Source of the DNA: Candidatus Woesearchaeota archaeon
Lineage (GTDB): Archaea > Nanobdellota > Nanobdellia > Woesearchaeales > ARS49
Assembly (NCBI GenBank): GCA_016215315.1
Contig: JACRKG010000050.1
Location: 1 to 45,726 of the forward strand
Direction of reading: 5' to 3'
DNA: 45,726 nt
In this document: positions 32,001 to 40,286 of the stretch, piece after piece
How the letters are laid out: every line of letters begins with the position of its first letter
Numbering within the stretch: position 1 is the stretch's first letter
Translations under genes and position numbers: made by a program
Notes under the pieces: model-generated
Told to the model about the DNA's origin: nothing
Seen by the model: only the letters and a program-made list of their open reading frames with translations
Database searches by the model: none

Positions 32001-32907
32001 AAAGCTTTAATTGATCTATGATTACTTCAAACATTTTCTCGCAGTATCCCTTGAAATTTTTTGTATTGTGAATGTCTATTGCTTCATAATATTTGCTGCG
32101 GATTTTTACTGGAATGAATAATTTAGGGTAATTGGCTTGCATTAACACCCAATTCATGAGTGTTCTTCCGGTTCTACCATTGCAGTCTTCAAAAGGATGT
32201 ATTTCTACAAACTGTGCATGTATTAAACAAGCCAAAATAAACGGATGGAGTTTTCTTTTATTTGCATAATAAAAATCAATCATGTTTAGTAAAAGTGGTT
32301 TTACTTTTGAGGGTTCTGGTGGTGTGAAGTCTGTTCCTTCTATTTTTACTGGAAAAAATCTAACTCTTCCCGGATAAATAACGCCCGTGTTTTTCGTAAG
32401 TATAAAATTTATTTTTTCAATAAATTCAATGGTTAGTTTATCTTTATATGTTTTGATAAAATCTAGTGCTTCTCTTCCATTCACTGCTTCGTTATAATCT
32501 TTTGGTGGTGCACCTGAAGGAATTTGTTTTTCTTTAATTATTAAAAAAGTATCTCTTAACGAAAGTCTGTTTCCTTCTATTGCATTAGAGTTATAAGTGA
32601 ATCTGATGATAAAGTCAGATTCTTCTTTTTCAGCAATAGTTTTAGGAATTTCTTGGAGATGATTTGCATAAACTTCTTTGAAATCATCAATAATTTCAAG
32701 TTTATCTGCACTTATATAGTCTTGATTGTAAACTTTGTATTCTTCCAGTTTAAGTTCTATTAGTTTCTTTTTTATTTCTTCTTTTGTTGGTTCTTTTTCT
32801 CCTAATTTTATTCTAATTTTTTTCCACTTATCAGGTCCTAGTCGTATTGTTTTTCCTAAATAATAGAACGTCTTTTTTCCTGATTTTATTTTATCTATAT
32901 AGGCCAC
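31999..32907 (-). CDS. Fic domain protein with an N-terminal inhibitory helix motif
   Basis: 302 residues from a GTG at 32907, 28 bases after TATA box TTTATATA. The Fic core motif is HPFEDCNGRTGR (237-248), with Cys where HPFxxGNGRxxR has the first Gly. FTYNSNAIEGNRLS (103-116) matches the inhibitory helix with its Glu (class II, intramolecular). Fic enzymes transfer AMP or other phosphorylated groups to protein hydroxyls. The N-terminal 90 residues are basic and helical as in other archaeal Fic proteins. The promoter carries a palindromic operator, and a duplicate of it lies at the gene's 3' end, so the gene may be a mobile cassette. Confidence 0.88.
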   Translation of the reverse strand: MAYIDKIKSGKKTFYYLGKTIRLGPDKWKKIRIKLGEKEPTKEEIKKKLIELKLEEYKVYNQDYISADKLEIIDDFKEVYANHLQEIPKTIAEKEESDFIIRFTYNSNAIEGNRLSLRDTFLIIKEKQIPSGAPPKDYNEAVNGREALDFIKTYKDKLTIEFIEKINFILTKNTGVIYPGRVRFFPVKIEGTDFTPPEPSKVKPLLLNMIDFYYANKRKLHPFILACLIHAQFVEIHPFEDCNGRTGRTLMNWVLMQANYPKLFIPVKIRSKYYEAIDIHNTKNFKGYCEKMFEVIIDQLKL

Positions 32908-32913
32908 AAACCC

Positions 32914-32960
32914 TTATTGTCCACATTATATATAAATTTTTCTATTTTGTGGACAATATT
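32914..32960 (-). promoter_or_regulatory. Fic promoter with palindromic operator (upstream copy of the 47-base repeat)
   Basis: On the minus strand TTGTCCAC, then TTTATATATAA, then GTGGACAA. The inverted arms flank the TATA box, so a dimeric repressor bound here would block TBP. Predicted start at the GTG of fic. Perfect copy at 31954-32000. Confidence 0.65.
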
Positions 32961-32997
32961 TCTTCGAAATATTTGCGGTAAACTTTAAACTATTTGC

Positions 32998-33060
32998 GGG
33001 TAAGCACAGCAGTGCGCACCCCGCTTGTTTTCTCCGGGGTTTTGCGCAAGCAAAAGGCCG
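32998..33060. terminator. GC-rich intergenic hairpins at the end of the twelve-gene operon
   Basis: ACCCCG (33018-33023) pairs with CGGGGT (33035-33040), and TTTTGC GCAA GCAAAA (33040-33055) forms a second stem with a GNRA loop on the plus strand. The stretch is GC-rich against the rest of the window. The operon stop at 33061 lies directly upstream on the minus strand, so a terminator role is likely. The first part is related to 25319-25344. Confidence 0.45.
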
Positions 33061-34065
33061 CTACAAACTACGAACCCAGTTTTTATCTTCTCTTTGTGTG
33101 AATCCCATTCTTTCTGCTTCTTTATCATATATTTGGATTCCTCTTTCTAAAGGTAGTTTAACGTCTCCTCGGTAATCTATTTTTGTCCAGCCATTATTAT
33201 GTGCACTTTGAATTTCTATTGTTTGAAAATTCATTTTTTTTCCTATTTCTTCAATGCTTTCAATTAATAATTTTCTCCAATCGAGTACTGCTAAACCTCT
33301 AGAACTTTTTCTTCCATTTCTTAATCCTTCGCCAGATATTTTGTGAGGTCTCACTCCTTGTATTTGGGGAACAAATATTGTTTCTTGATTTTTTGAGTAA
33401 AAAGTAATAAATGCGTTGGGTATTTTTTTGTACAGTACACATATTCCTACTGGCGCATCTAAGTATAAATCGATATGTCCTTCATTTTTGTACCAACAAC
33501 CCCAAGTTTTTGCAAAACCTGAATCTGAAATTCCTTCAACGGTTAAAGCGCATAAACTGTATTTGTTTAATTTATTTTCATTCCAATTGAATTGTGGCAG
33601 AGAATTATTTTTTAGCAATCTTTCAAGAGGCAGACTGCTGATTTCTTTCATGATTTGTTCGTATAATTGATAATTTCTCGTGATGAGTGAGAAGTTTTTT
33701 TCTTTTGAGGATTTTTCTGCAACACTTTTTGATTTGCTTAACAAATCTAGATCTTTGTTTGTTATTTTTTTTACTTTTTCACTAAAGTCATGATCGTTAC
33801 TGTTTCTTAAAAAAGTGAATAAAATTAATTCTTCACTTAATTCTTCCGCGAGAACTTTAACTGGCAATGGTGAAATCAGTTTGAATAAAACATAGCCATC
33901 AAATCTTTCAAGGCTTGGCAATTCAAAATTTTCTAATTCTTCTAATTTTTTTAATAAATTCTCGAAAGAATATGTGCAAAAACCTGCCAGAGCATTATTT
34001 TGGAATTCTCTTTTTGCTTCAGGAAATCTAATGTATAGGTCTTTTATTTTATCGATTGGTTTCAT
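33061..34065 (-). CDS. Operon protein with a possible GNAT-like C-terminus, paralog 2
   Basis: 334 residues, paralogous to the next gene upstream: both begin MKPI then a helix (DKIKDLYIRFPEA) and share LYLDAPVGICVLYKK, QIQG, GLAVLDWRKLLIESIEEIGK, IEIQSAHNN and YDKEAERMGFTQREDKNW. The order of a strand, a helix with LLIESIEEIGKKMNF, a strand IEIQSA-N and a terminal Y-x(6)-GF recalls the acetyl-CoA-binding half of GNAT acetyltransferases; this is my reading by eye. The first half has no match. Last gene of the MoxR-vWA operon. Confidence 0.55.
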   Translation of the reverse strand: MKPIDKIKDLYIRFPEAKREFQNNALAGFCTYSFENLLKKLEELENFELPSLERFDGYVLFKLISPLPVKVLAEELSEELILFTFLRNSNDHDFSEKVKKITNKDLDLLSKSKSVAEKSSKEKNFSLITRNYQLYEQIMKEISSLPLERLLKNNSLPQFNWNENKLNKYSLCALTVEGISDSGFAKTWGCWYKNEGHIDLYLDAPVGICVLYKKIPNAFITFYSKNQETIFVPQIQGVRPHKISGEGLRNGRKSSRGLAVLDWRKLLIESIEEIGKKMNFQTIEIQSAHNNGWTKIDYRGDVKLPLERGIQIYDKEAERMGFTQREDKNWVRSL

Positions 34066-34074
34066 TTTAGTCTT

Positions 34075-35091
34075 TTATGCTAGTTTTTTATACCAATTTT
34101 GGTCTTTTCTTTTTCTAAATCCTGCTCTTTTTGCTGTGCTGTCATAAATTTTGATGCTTCTTTCTAAAGTCAGTACATCATTATTATTTGTTGTTTCTTT
34201 TGCCCGAGTGTTGTTGTGTGTGCTTTGTATTGATATTTCTTCAAATTCGAGCTCTTTTCCAATTTGTTCCACACAGTCCACTAATAGTTTTGTCCAGTCT
34301 AATGGTGCTAGTCCTCTTGCTTTTCTTTTTTCTTCAGTTCTTAATCCCTCTTTATCTATTTTTTCAGGAGTTATTCCTTGAATTTGTTGTATTTGTAATG
34401 TTTTAGAAGAGCTTGCTAATATTGAAATTAGTGCATTAGGCAGTTCTTTGTATAAAAAAACAAGAGCAAGTGGTGCATCTAAGTAAACATCATAAACAAC
34501 TCCATCCATCTTGTTGTTGCCGTATTTATTATCATATCCATTCCATGAATCTCCTGCAGTTAACTTTTCTAGGCTGCAATCTTGAAGCCTTTCTTTGGAT
34601 AAAATTACTCCTTTTTGTGCATTTTGTTCTAGTAATTTTGCTAAATTTATTTTTGCGACATTTAATCTTTCAAATTCTTGGATTAATTCATAATTTCTAT
34701 TTATTGTTTTGACATTTGTTTTTTCTAATCCTAGAATATCTGTTACTGCTCTTCCTGCCTGTCTTAAAATCCGGGGATTTTTTCCGATGATATTTCTGAT
34801 TGTTTTTTTTATTTTTTCTTTTTGAACTCGTTCATAACCGTACAAGACGGCCCAAACAAAAATTTCTTCACCGAGTACTTTAACTGCTACTTTTTGAGGC
34901 AAATTTGTTAAAAGGGTCATTAGACTGTTTTGTTGGTATGTTTGGAGTGTTTCTAATTCTTCTATTTTAAAACAAGATAAATCAGAAATGTCCTTCAGGT
35001 AGCTTTCTAAACCTGCGTAAGGTGGAGTAAATTGGATTCTAGATCCAGGGTATTTGTCATACAATTCTTTTAATTGATTGATAGGTTTCAT
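34075..35091 (-). CDS. Operon protein with a possible GNAT-like C-terminus, paralog 1
   Basis: 338 residues from the ATG at 35091; the longer frame from 35136 overlaps the upstream gene. Starts MKPINQLKELYDKYPGS, matching its paralog downstream. C-terminal conserved segments: VYLDAPLALVFLYKELPNAL, QIQGITPEKI, RGLAPLDWTKLLVDCVEQIG, ISIQSTHNN and YDSTAKRAGFRKRKDQNWYK. Gene duplication inside the operon is clear; the GNAT relation is tentative. Confidence 0.55.
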   Translation of the reverse strand: MKPINQLKELYDKYPGSRIQFTPPYAGLESYLKDISDLSCFKIEELETLQTYQQNSLMTLLTNLPQKVAVKVLGEEIFVWAVLYGYERVQKEKIKKTIRNIIGKNPRILRQAGRAVTDILGLEKTNVKTINRNYELIQEFERLNVAKINLAKLLEQNAQKGVILSKERLQDCSLEKLTAGDSWNGYDNKYGNNKMDGVVYDVYLDAPLALVFLYKELPNALISILASSSKTLQIQQIQGITPEKIDKEGLRTEEKRKARGLAPLDWTKLLVDCVEQIGKELEFEEISIQSTHNNTRAKETTNNNDVLTLERSIKIYDSTAKRAGFRKRKDQNWYKKLA

Positions 35092-35104
35092 TTTGATAAT
35101 TTTT

Positions 35105-35734
35105 TTAGTATGAATACATTCCTTTGTCAACGCCAATAAAGCCTAATTCTAATAATTTTTGATCCACTTTGTTGACTGCATTGACATTTTTTGGTGTTAA
35201 TATGTTATGATGTTGTATTTTGAACAAATGATCTTCCAAATTATCTAAAGTATTTTCTGAAATCATCCAGTCGTCATCGAATTTTGTTAAATCGATCGGA
35301 TTGGAATATGTTCTTAATGTTTTTTTTCCTTTGCTGTTAAAAAAGAATTCGTAAAAGGTCATTACTAATTCTCTGAGATTTTTGTACACTGGATCTCTGA
35401 ATCTTATGACTGCAAATTTTGATTTGCTAACTGCACCCCAATAACCATTCTGTTTGTAAATTGCAAGGACATGGTCTTCGTCTTCTCCTTTAGAACATTC
35501 TAGATCTAGAATTAAAGGCGGCTTTCCATGATATCTTAATGCTGCTGCTGCTAATAATGCTCCTCCAAAACAATGAGATTTTCTTTCTTTTATTGTTATT
35601 CTAGGACTTCTTGCACCATCACTAGGATCATACTTGATGTCATCTAAGTAATCTTGAATTTTTCTTGGTGTATCTAGTGTTTCAAGTAAGTTTCTTTCTT
35701 TCGGAGTCCAAATGTTTTGTTTTTTGTCTACCAT
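35105..35734 (-). CDS. Transglutaminase-like Cys protein
   Basis: 209 residues. SHCFGGALLAAAALRYHGKP (Cys55), LDLECSKGEDEDHVLAIYK (His88) and YWGAVSKS follow the order of the Cys-His-(Asp/Asn) core of the transglutaminase-like superfamily, in a version I associate with uncharacterised bacterial proteins (AHCFEGALFAAAAL). The third residue of the triad may have changed. Transglutaminase-like proteins often accompany MoxR and vWA genes, which fits the operon. Could be a protease, amidase or crosslinking enzyme. The start overlaps the previous gene's stop by seven bases. Confidence 0.72.
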   Translation of the reverse strand: MVDKKQNIWTPKERNLLETLDTPRKIQDYLDDIKYDPSDGARSPRITIKERKSHCFGGALLAAAALRYHGKPPLILDLECSKGEDEDHVLAIYKQNGYWGAVSKSKFAVIRFRDPVYKNLRELVMTFYEFFFNSKGKKTLRTYSNPIDLTKFDDDWMISENTLDNLEDHLFKIQHHNILTPKNVNAVNKVDQKLLELGFIGVDKGMYSY

Positions 35735-36444
35735 GTGTCTTTATATGATTGTACCACTCTATTGAAGTCTTCAAGTATTTCTTTTATGTTTGTAACATTA
35801 TATTTTTCAGCAACATTTACAACTTGTTCTAGTGAAGGGGCTAAACTTATTAATAACTTTTTTCTGTCATAATCTTCTACGCTTTTTGGTACTTTTATTT
35901 TCTTACTAACTATTGCATCTCTAATTACCACAGTTATTAGTGGTCTATTTTCGGGTTTCATTCCCATTACGAAAACAAGAGGGTGCACACTTAAGTTATA
36001 TGTTCCAAATGATTTGCAATAAATTTCTTGAAAATGATTGAATTCGGGAATGTACTTATAAAATCCTTTTTCTAGTTCTGTGCCGTTTGTGTTTCCTAAA
36101 TCAGTTTTTAGCAAGAATCCTTTTCCTACGCTTTTTAAACAAGCAAGTAATAAATCTTTATCTAATTTATTTACCGTGGAGCATTCTTGTCTTTGATATT
36201 GTGCTTGTTTATTTTGCCCTGAAGGAATTATTTTCAACATGAATGGTCCTAAATTATACAAAAACGAGTTTAAATTTTCTTCAACACTTATGCGGAATAG
36301 TCCATCTGTCAAGTATTCTCCTAAACATTTGTGTGCCTCTTTTATTAATTCAGTTTGAGGTGGGTTGTCTTGGCTTTCTATTTTACTGAAGTCTATTTTA
36401 TCCTTTTCTAATTCTATTTTTTCTAGAGAGTCTTCTATTGTCAT
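35728..36444 (-). CDS. Tagged protein, second family, paralog 2 (MTIEDSL N-terminus)
   Basis: 238 residues, start MTIEDSLEKIELEKDKIDFS. After a polar linker with SQDNPPQT the body is helical. It shares LHP/VHPL-V-VMGM, a Lys-rich region and a VAEKYNVTNIKEILEDF ending with the gene upstream (36448-37248). No known domain. Three bases after the previous stop. The tag is encoded with synonymous differences from the other copies (ACA ATA GAA GAC TCT CTA). Confidence 0.6.
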   Translation of the reverse strand: MTIEDSLEKIELEKDKIDFSKIESQDNPPQTELIKEAHKCLGEYLTDGLFRISVEENLNSFLYNLGPFMLKIIPSGQNKQAQYQRQECSTVNKLDKDLLLACLKSVGKGFLLKTDLGNTNGTELEKGFYKYIPEFNHFQEIYCKSFGTYNLSVHPLVFVMGMKPENRPLITVVIRDAIVSKKIKVPKSVEDYDRKKLLISLAPSLEQVVNVAEKYNVTNIKEILEDFNRVVQSYKDTW

Positions 36445-36447
36445 TTT

Positions 36448-37248
36448 TTATGTTCCCCATGAAGTCTCATAATTTGCCAGACTATTTTCGAAATTGTCAA
36501 TTGTTGGTATTACTTCTTTCAGTCCGTATTGTTTTGCTACTTCAACATAATCTTGTGCATTTGGAACAAATTTTTCTCTTTCAGTTCTAAAAAATGAAAT
36601 ATACAGTGGATCGGGTAAGTTCTTAATTCCGCTCAATCTTTTTTGATCAATTCCTCTTTGTACTGCGAGGGTTGCAAGAGATCTGTATTCTAAACTCATT
36701 CCCATCACTATTATTAGAGGATGAAGAATTGATCTGGTTTCTCCAAGTTTATATTTTGTGCTTGATGCTTCTCCTATTAACTCATTTTCTATTTTTCTTA
36801 TTTCAGGTACTTTTGTTTTTAGTTTTTCAAATTCTTTTTTTGTTGCTAGATTTACAAGATCTGTTTGTAAACTATATTCACCGCATATGCTTACTAACAT
36901 TTCCTTAATTAAGTCATCAGTAAAGTTTTTTTGATTAAAATTACTAATAAGAACTTTTCTGTTGCTTGCTCCCGTACCATATGCTCCCGATCCTGAGCTT
37001 GCTGTAGCGGGCAATATGTGAAATAAATCCAAACCATAGTTTTTTATTATATCTAGAGAAATAGCGCTCAAACTTTGCTGAGCTTTTTGTCCATCTACTT
37101 GTCCTAAAAAGAATTTTGTTAGGAAAGCATTCATTATTTTTCTTGCATCATCTTCTAAATTTGTTGAAGTGAAGTCTTGACTAGGTATTTCTTTAGGTTT
37201 CTTACTTTCATCAACTTTTATTTTTCCTAAAGAATCTTCAATTGTCAT
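36448..37248 (-). CDS. Tagged protein, second family, paralog 1 (MTIEDSL N-terminus)
   Basis: 266 residues, start MTIEDSLGKIKVDESKKPKE, then SQDFTSTN and a helical body. Conserved with its paralog in LHPLIIVMGMSLEYRSLATL and VEVAKQYGLKEVIPTIDNFE, and in the end YETSWGT. The ATG overlaps the preceding stop by four bases. No known domain. Confidence 0.6.
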   Translation of the reverse strand: MTIEDSLGKIKVDESKKPKEIPSQDFTSTNLEDDARKIMNAFLTKFFLGQVDGQKAQQSLSAISLDIIKNYGLDLFHILPATASSGSGAYGTGASNRKVLISNFNQKNFTDDLIKEMLVSICGEYSLQTDLVNLATKKEFEKLKTKVPEIRKIENELIGEASSTKYKLGETRSILHPLIIVMGMSLEYRSLATLAVQRGIDQKRLSGIKNLPDPLYISFFRTEREKFVPNAQDYVEVAKQYGLKEVIPTIDNFENSLANYETSWGT

Positions 37249-37976
37249 AAGTCATCATCTCTCCAGTATCTTTCTATTTCTTGTAATAATTTTCTTTCTC
37301 TGTCTTCTCTTTCTTGTTCATCAATTAATAATTGTGGTGGTTTGTATGTTTTTGGCGGATTAATAAATGGTTTTTCTCCTGTTATAAATTCTTTAGTTCT
37401 TTGCTTGAATATTACGCAAATATCGTGTCTTCCATGGCAAATAGCATTGTCTTTTTTTCCTTCTATGAAGCAATTATCAAATACGTCTTCTTCTTTTTCT
37501 CTTCTTTTGAAGTAAGGACAAATAACATTTAGGCCTAAAGGTGCTAATCTGGTAAATAAATCTGTGTTATCTGGGAGTGTATTAAATACTTCTTTTTCCA
37601 ATCCTTTCATGAAGACATATTCTAATCTTCTCATAGGATCTTTAAGAATCAATGTGTTTGTGTAAATTTCTGCAAAGTCTGGGTCAGTGATTAGTTTTAT
37701 TATGTTTTGATCTAATTCATCTTTTGGTTGAGGCCAATCTTTTATCAATAGTCTTAGATGTATTTTTATTATAACTTCTTGTTGTGTGTTTGCGATTCCC
37801 TGTATTCTAGTTTCGTATTTTTTTAGTCTTTCTTTTAACACTTTGTTTTCTTGTTCTAATTGTATTCTTTTTTCTTCTTCGAACTTTTTTCTTGCTTCTT
37901 CTATTTTCTTTTGTTCTTCTAACTTTCTTTCTTCATCCTTCTTTCTCATTTTTTCTAGCGAGTCTTCGATGGTCAT
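37245..37976 (-). CDS. Tagged coiled-coil protein with a Cys/His cluster (MTIEDSL N-terminus)
   Basis: 243 residues. The tag MTIEDSLEKM runs into a long Lys/Glu coiled coil (residues 10-60). Residues about 165-205 contain CPYF, NCFIEG, AICHGRHDICVIF: four Cys and two His that could bind zinc or an iron-sulfur cluster. Its tag uses quite different codons (ACC ATC GAA GAC TCG CTA) from the others, so the peptide, not the DNA, is conserved. Lies directly after the MoxR gene, two bases away. Confidence 0.62.
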   Translation of the reverse strand: MTIEDSLEKMRKKDEERKLEEQKKIEEARKKFEEEKRIQLEQENKVLKERLKKYETRIQGIANTQQEVIIKIHLRLLIKDWPQPKDELDQNIIKLITDPDFAEIYTNTLILKDPMRRLEYVFMKGLEKEVFNTLPDNTDLFTRLAPLGLNVICPYFKRREKEEDVFDNCFIEGKKDNAICHGRHDICVIFKQRTKEFITGEKPFINPPKTYKPPQLLIDEQEREDRERKLLQEIERYWRDDDL

Positions 37977-37978
37977 TA

Positions 37979-39445
37979 TTATTCACTCTGTTCCATTTTT
38001 TCCATTGCTTTGTGTAATAAATGTTTTTGTGCTGGTGGTTTTAGTTCTGTTTTGAATACCAGCGATCTTTGTAAACTTTGTAGTTTCTCTTTGGTCATTT
38101 TGTTGTTTTCTATGTGGTCATAAATTTTTCTAAAGTCGGGTTTGTCTGTATCTTCAATTAATGGTTTGAAATGATATTTCACAACCAAGTCTTTTTCTAT
38201 TTCATTTATTTTTGATTCAGAAGGCTTAATGTCTCCTCGTAATATTTTTGGCACTTCATGCAGTGCTTCTTTTACTGTGTTGTATGATTGAGTTGTTTTT
38301 GCTACAAGGTCTTCTAGAAATTCTAATTTTTTTCCATAAAATGGTGCTTTTGCTAGTGCTGTTTCGTTAGGTTCTACTCGGTGATACATTAAGTATGGTG
38401 CTATTGTTTGTATTATTTCTATGGGTACTTCTGGATTTTTAGGGTCTGTGAATGCATTGAGGAACCATGAGTATGCTTTACCCCATCTTTGGAAGTCTAA
38501 GAATGCTCTTCCGCTTATTCCTTGTTGTGTTGCTTTGCAAATTGCTACTGGTGTGTCAAATGCGCATCCTTTGCATCTTTCTCCTACAGGTATTTCATTA
38601 TGTGATTTGTCCCAGTAGTCTCCTCTTTCGCAAGTTGATATTGCTTGTGTTAAGTATATTGCGTAAATGAGTGTTTCACCGTCCATTTTTACTTCATTGG
38701 AAATTATTCTTCTTGCTGCTTTTAATTCATCCAAAGTCATTATTGGTTTTACTGATATGCTTGTTAGTTTGTCGTCTTGTCTTGCTGCCAGTAAGTGTTG
38801 GTCGCTTGCTGAAGGTATTTGTGGTGCTGGGACGCAAAAACTAAATCGGTCTATGAATGGTTTGCTTAATGGGTATGTTCCTGCATCGTTTGGATTTTCT
38901 GTTGCAAAAGCCATGAAATCAGGGACTTCATATATTTGGTCTATAAATTCTACTCTTCCTTTGTTCAAAATTTCGAAGAGTGCGTTTTGTGCTGGTGGTG
39001 GAAATCTGTTTACTTCATCAATTATTTTTACGTAAGAAGTTACAAATTTTCTCCATAATACTTCTTCTTCTCCTTTAGCCATTAATTTTCCGAATTTTAG
39101 AGTTGCTAATAGGGTGTTTACGTTTTGGTCGTCATTACCTCTGATCATCGCGCTTGATATTTCCGATTCAGGAATTCCAGTCATCATATGAGAGACTTTT
39201 TCTACTAGGGTTGTTTTTCCTCCACCATGTCCTCCTCTGAATATTACTCCGCTTTTTGGAACTAACCCATTAATTATTACTGCGCTAGTTATTGGGTCTA
39301 AGTATGTTGTGATTAGTTTGTTATCTGCTCCTTTATACGTGAACTTCATTGCTCCTCTGCTGTTGTAATAAACTCCTTTAGCAGGAACTTCAGTGTAAAC
39401 AGTTCTTACTTTTTCCCTTAATTCATTATGTAGTTTTTCGTTCAT
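37979..39445 (-). CDS. MoxR-like AAA+ ATPase with a four-Cys lid (module 2)
   Basis: 488 residues. Walker A GGHGGGKTT (71-79), Walker B KIIDEVNR (140-147), sensor 1 ATENPND (181-187), Arg finger region PFIDRFSF (196-203). After the AAA core a Cys cluster C272, C291, C294, C303 (TCERGDYW, ERCKGCAF, AICKAT) precedes SGRAFLDFQRWGKAYSWF, the lid helix of MoxR proteins; a zinc or iron-sulfur site is likely. MoxR ATPases work as ring remodelers with vWA proteins bound through MIDAS; the vWA partner is in this operon. The C-terminal 100 residues are helical and unknown. Confidence 0.87.
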   Translation of the reverse strand: MNEKLHNELREKVRTVYTEVPAKGVYYNSRGAMKFTYKGADNKLITTYLDPITSAVIINGLVPKSGVIFRGGHGGGKTTLVEKVSHMMTGIPESEISSAMIRGNDDQNVNTLLATLKFGKLMAKGEEEVLWRKFVTSYVKIIDEVNRFPPPAQNALFEILNKGRVEFIDQIYEVPDFMAFATENPNDAGTYPLSKPFIDRFSFCVPAPQIPSASDQHLLAARQDDKLTSISVKPIMTLDELKAARRIISNEVKMDGETLIYAIYLTQAISTCERGDYWDKSHNEIPVGERCKGCAFDTPVAICKATQQGISGRAFLDFQRWGKAYSWFLNAFTDPKNPEVPIEIIQTIAPYLMYHRVEPNETALAKAPFYGKKLEFLEDLVAKTTQSYNTVKEALHEVPKILRGDIKPSESKINEIEKDLVVKYHFKPLIEDTDKPDFRKIYDHIENNKMTKEKLQSLQRSLVFKTELKPPAQKHLLHKAMEKMEQSE

Positions 39446-39458
39446 TTTATTTCCCCCA

Positions 39459-40286
39459 TTAGCATGTTAGTTCTGGATGATATTTTTTTAGTCTGTTGAA
39501 CAGTTCAGATCTTAAATTTTTTACCTGCCAATCCTTAACGCTATAACGTACTGCATCTTCAAATAATTTGATAACTTGTTTTGTCTCCTCGAACATTTTT
39601 CTTATTTGTTTTTCTCCGGTTTTCCTATGAAATTGCAAAAGTGATTTAGCACTTAAAAAGTCCGGCAAAGGATCAGCATAAGTAATGTACGAGGCATCCC
39701 CGAAATTATCGGAACTATTTTTCATTACTGCTAAATTTTTGTTTGTATCGCCCATAATGCGCAAATATTTTTTTAGCATTTTTTCTTCCTCAATAAACAA
39801 ACTTGCAAAAGCAAAGTTAGGCATCACGAAAATATTTGAAGAATTTCCAAATTGTTTTAAGTCTTCAGTGTAAAGGATTTTATTTAAATTAAATATTCCT
39901 TGAATTGTCAATGAATCTTGTGTAGGATTAAAAAATCGAGGTATATATTCTTCAAAATCAGTTTGTGTGACTAATTCATATATTTCAGAATCTTCTTGTT
40001 TCATTATTTCTAGAACTTCTAATTTTGACATTGGTTCTATTACAGGAACACAGCCTTCTTTGAACTTCATTCGATCTGCAAATAGTGCCACTTTATCTGG
40101 ATTGAATGGCGTTTTTTGACCTTTGTCTTTATACTGTGAGTCTAAAGCATAAATGTACTTTGTAAATATATCTTTAGCAGTGTTATCCGTGCTTTGAGTG
40201 CTAGGATTGTCTTGCGAAGGTATTTGACTAAGATTAATAGAATCTTGGTTTATTTCTATTTTGTTTAATGAATCTTCAATTGTCAT
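39459..40286 (-). CDS. Tagged helical protein, first family, paralog 3 (MTIEDSL N-terminus)
   Basis: 275 residues, MTIEDSLNKIEINQDSINLS then SQIPSQDNPSTQ linker. Body shared with the two genes upstream: an L-F/A-P/D-x-L/M-K/R-F block (VALFADRMKFKEG), a TQTDF segment, NFAFASLFIEEEKMLKKYLR and the ending FNRLKKYHPEL. No known domain. Its stop lies 13 bases before the MoxR start. Confidence 0.6.
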   Translation of the reverse strand: MTIEDSLNKIEINQDSINLSQIPSQDNPSTQSTDNTAKDIFTKYIYALDSQYKDKGQKTPFNPDKVALFADRMKFKEGCVPVIEPMSKLEVLEIMKQEDSEIYELVTQTDFEEYIPRFFNPTQDSLTIQGIFNLNKILYTEDLKQFGNSSNIFVMPNFAFASLFIEEEKMLKKYLRIMGDTNKNLAVMKNSSDNFGDASYITYADPLPDFLSAKSLLQFHRKTGEKQIRKMFEETKQVIKLFEDAVRYSVKDWQVKNLRSELFNRLKKYHPELTC

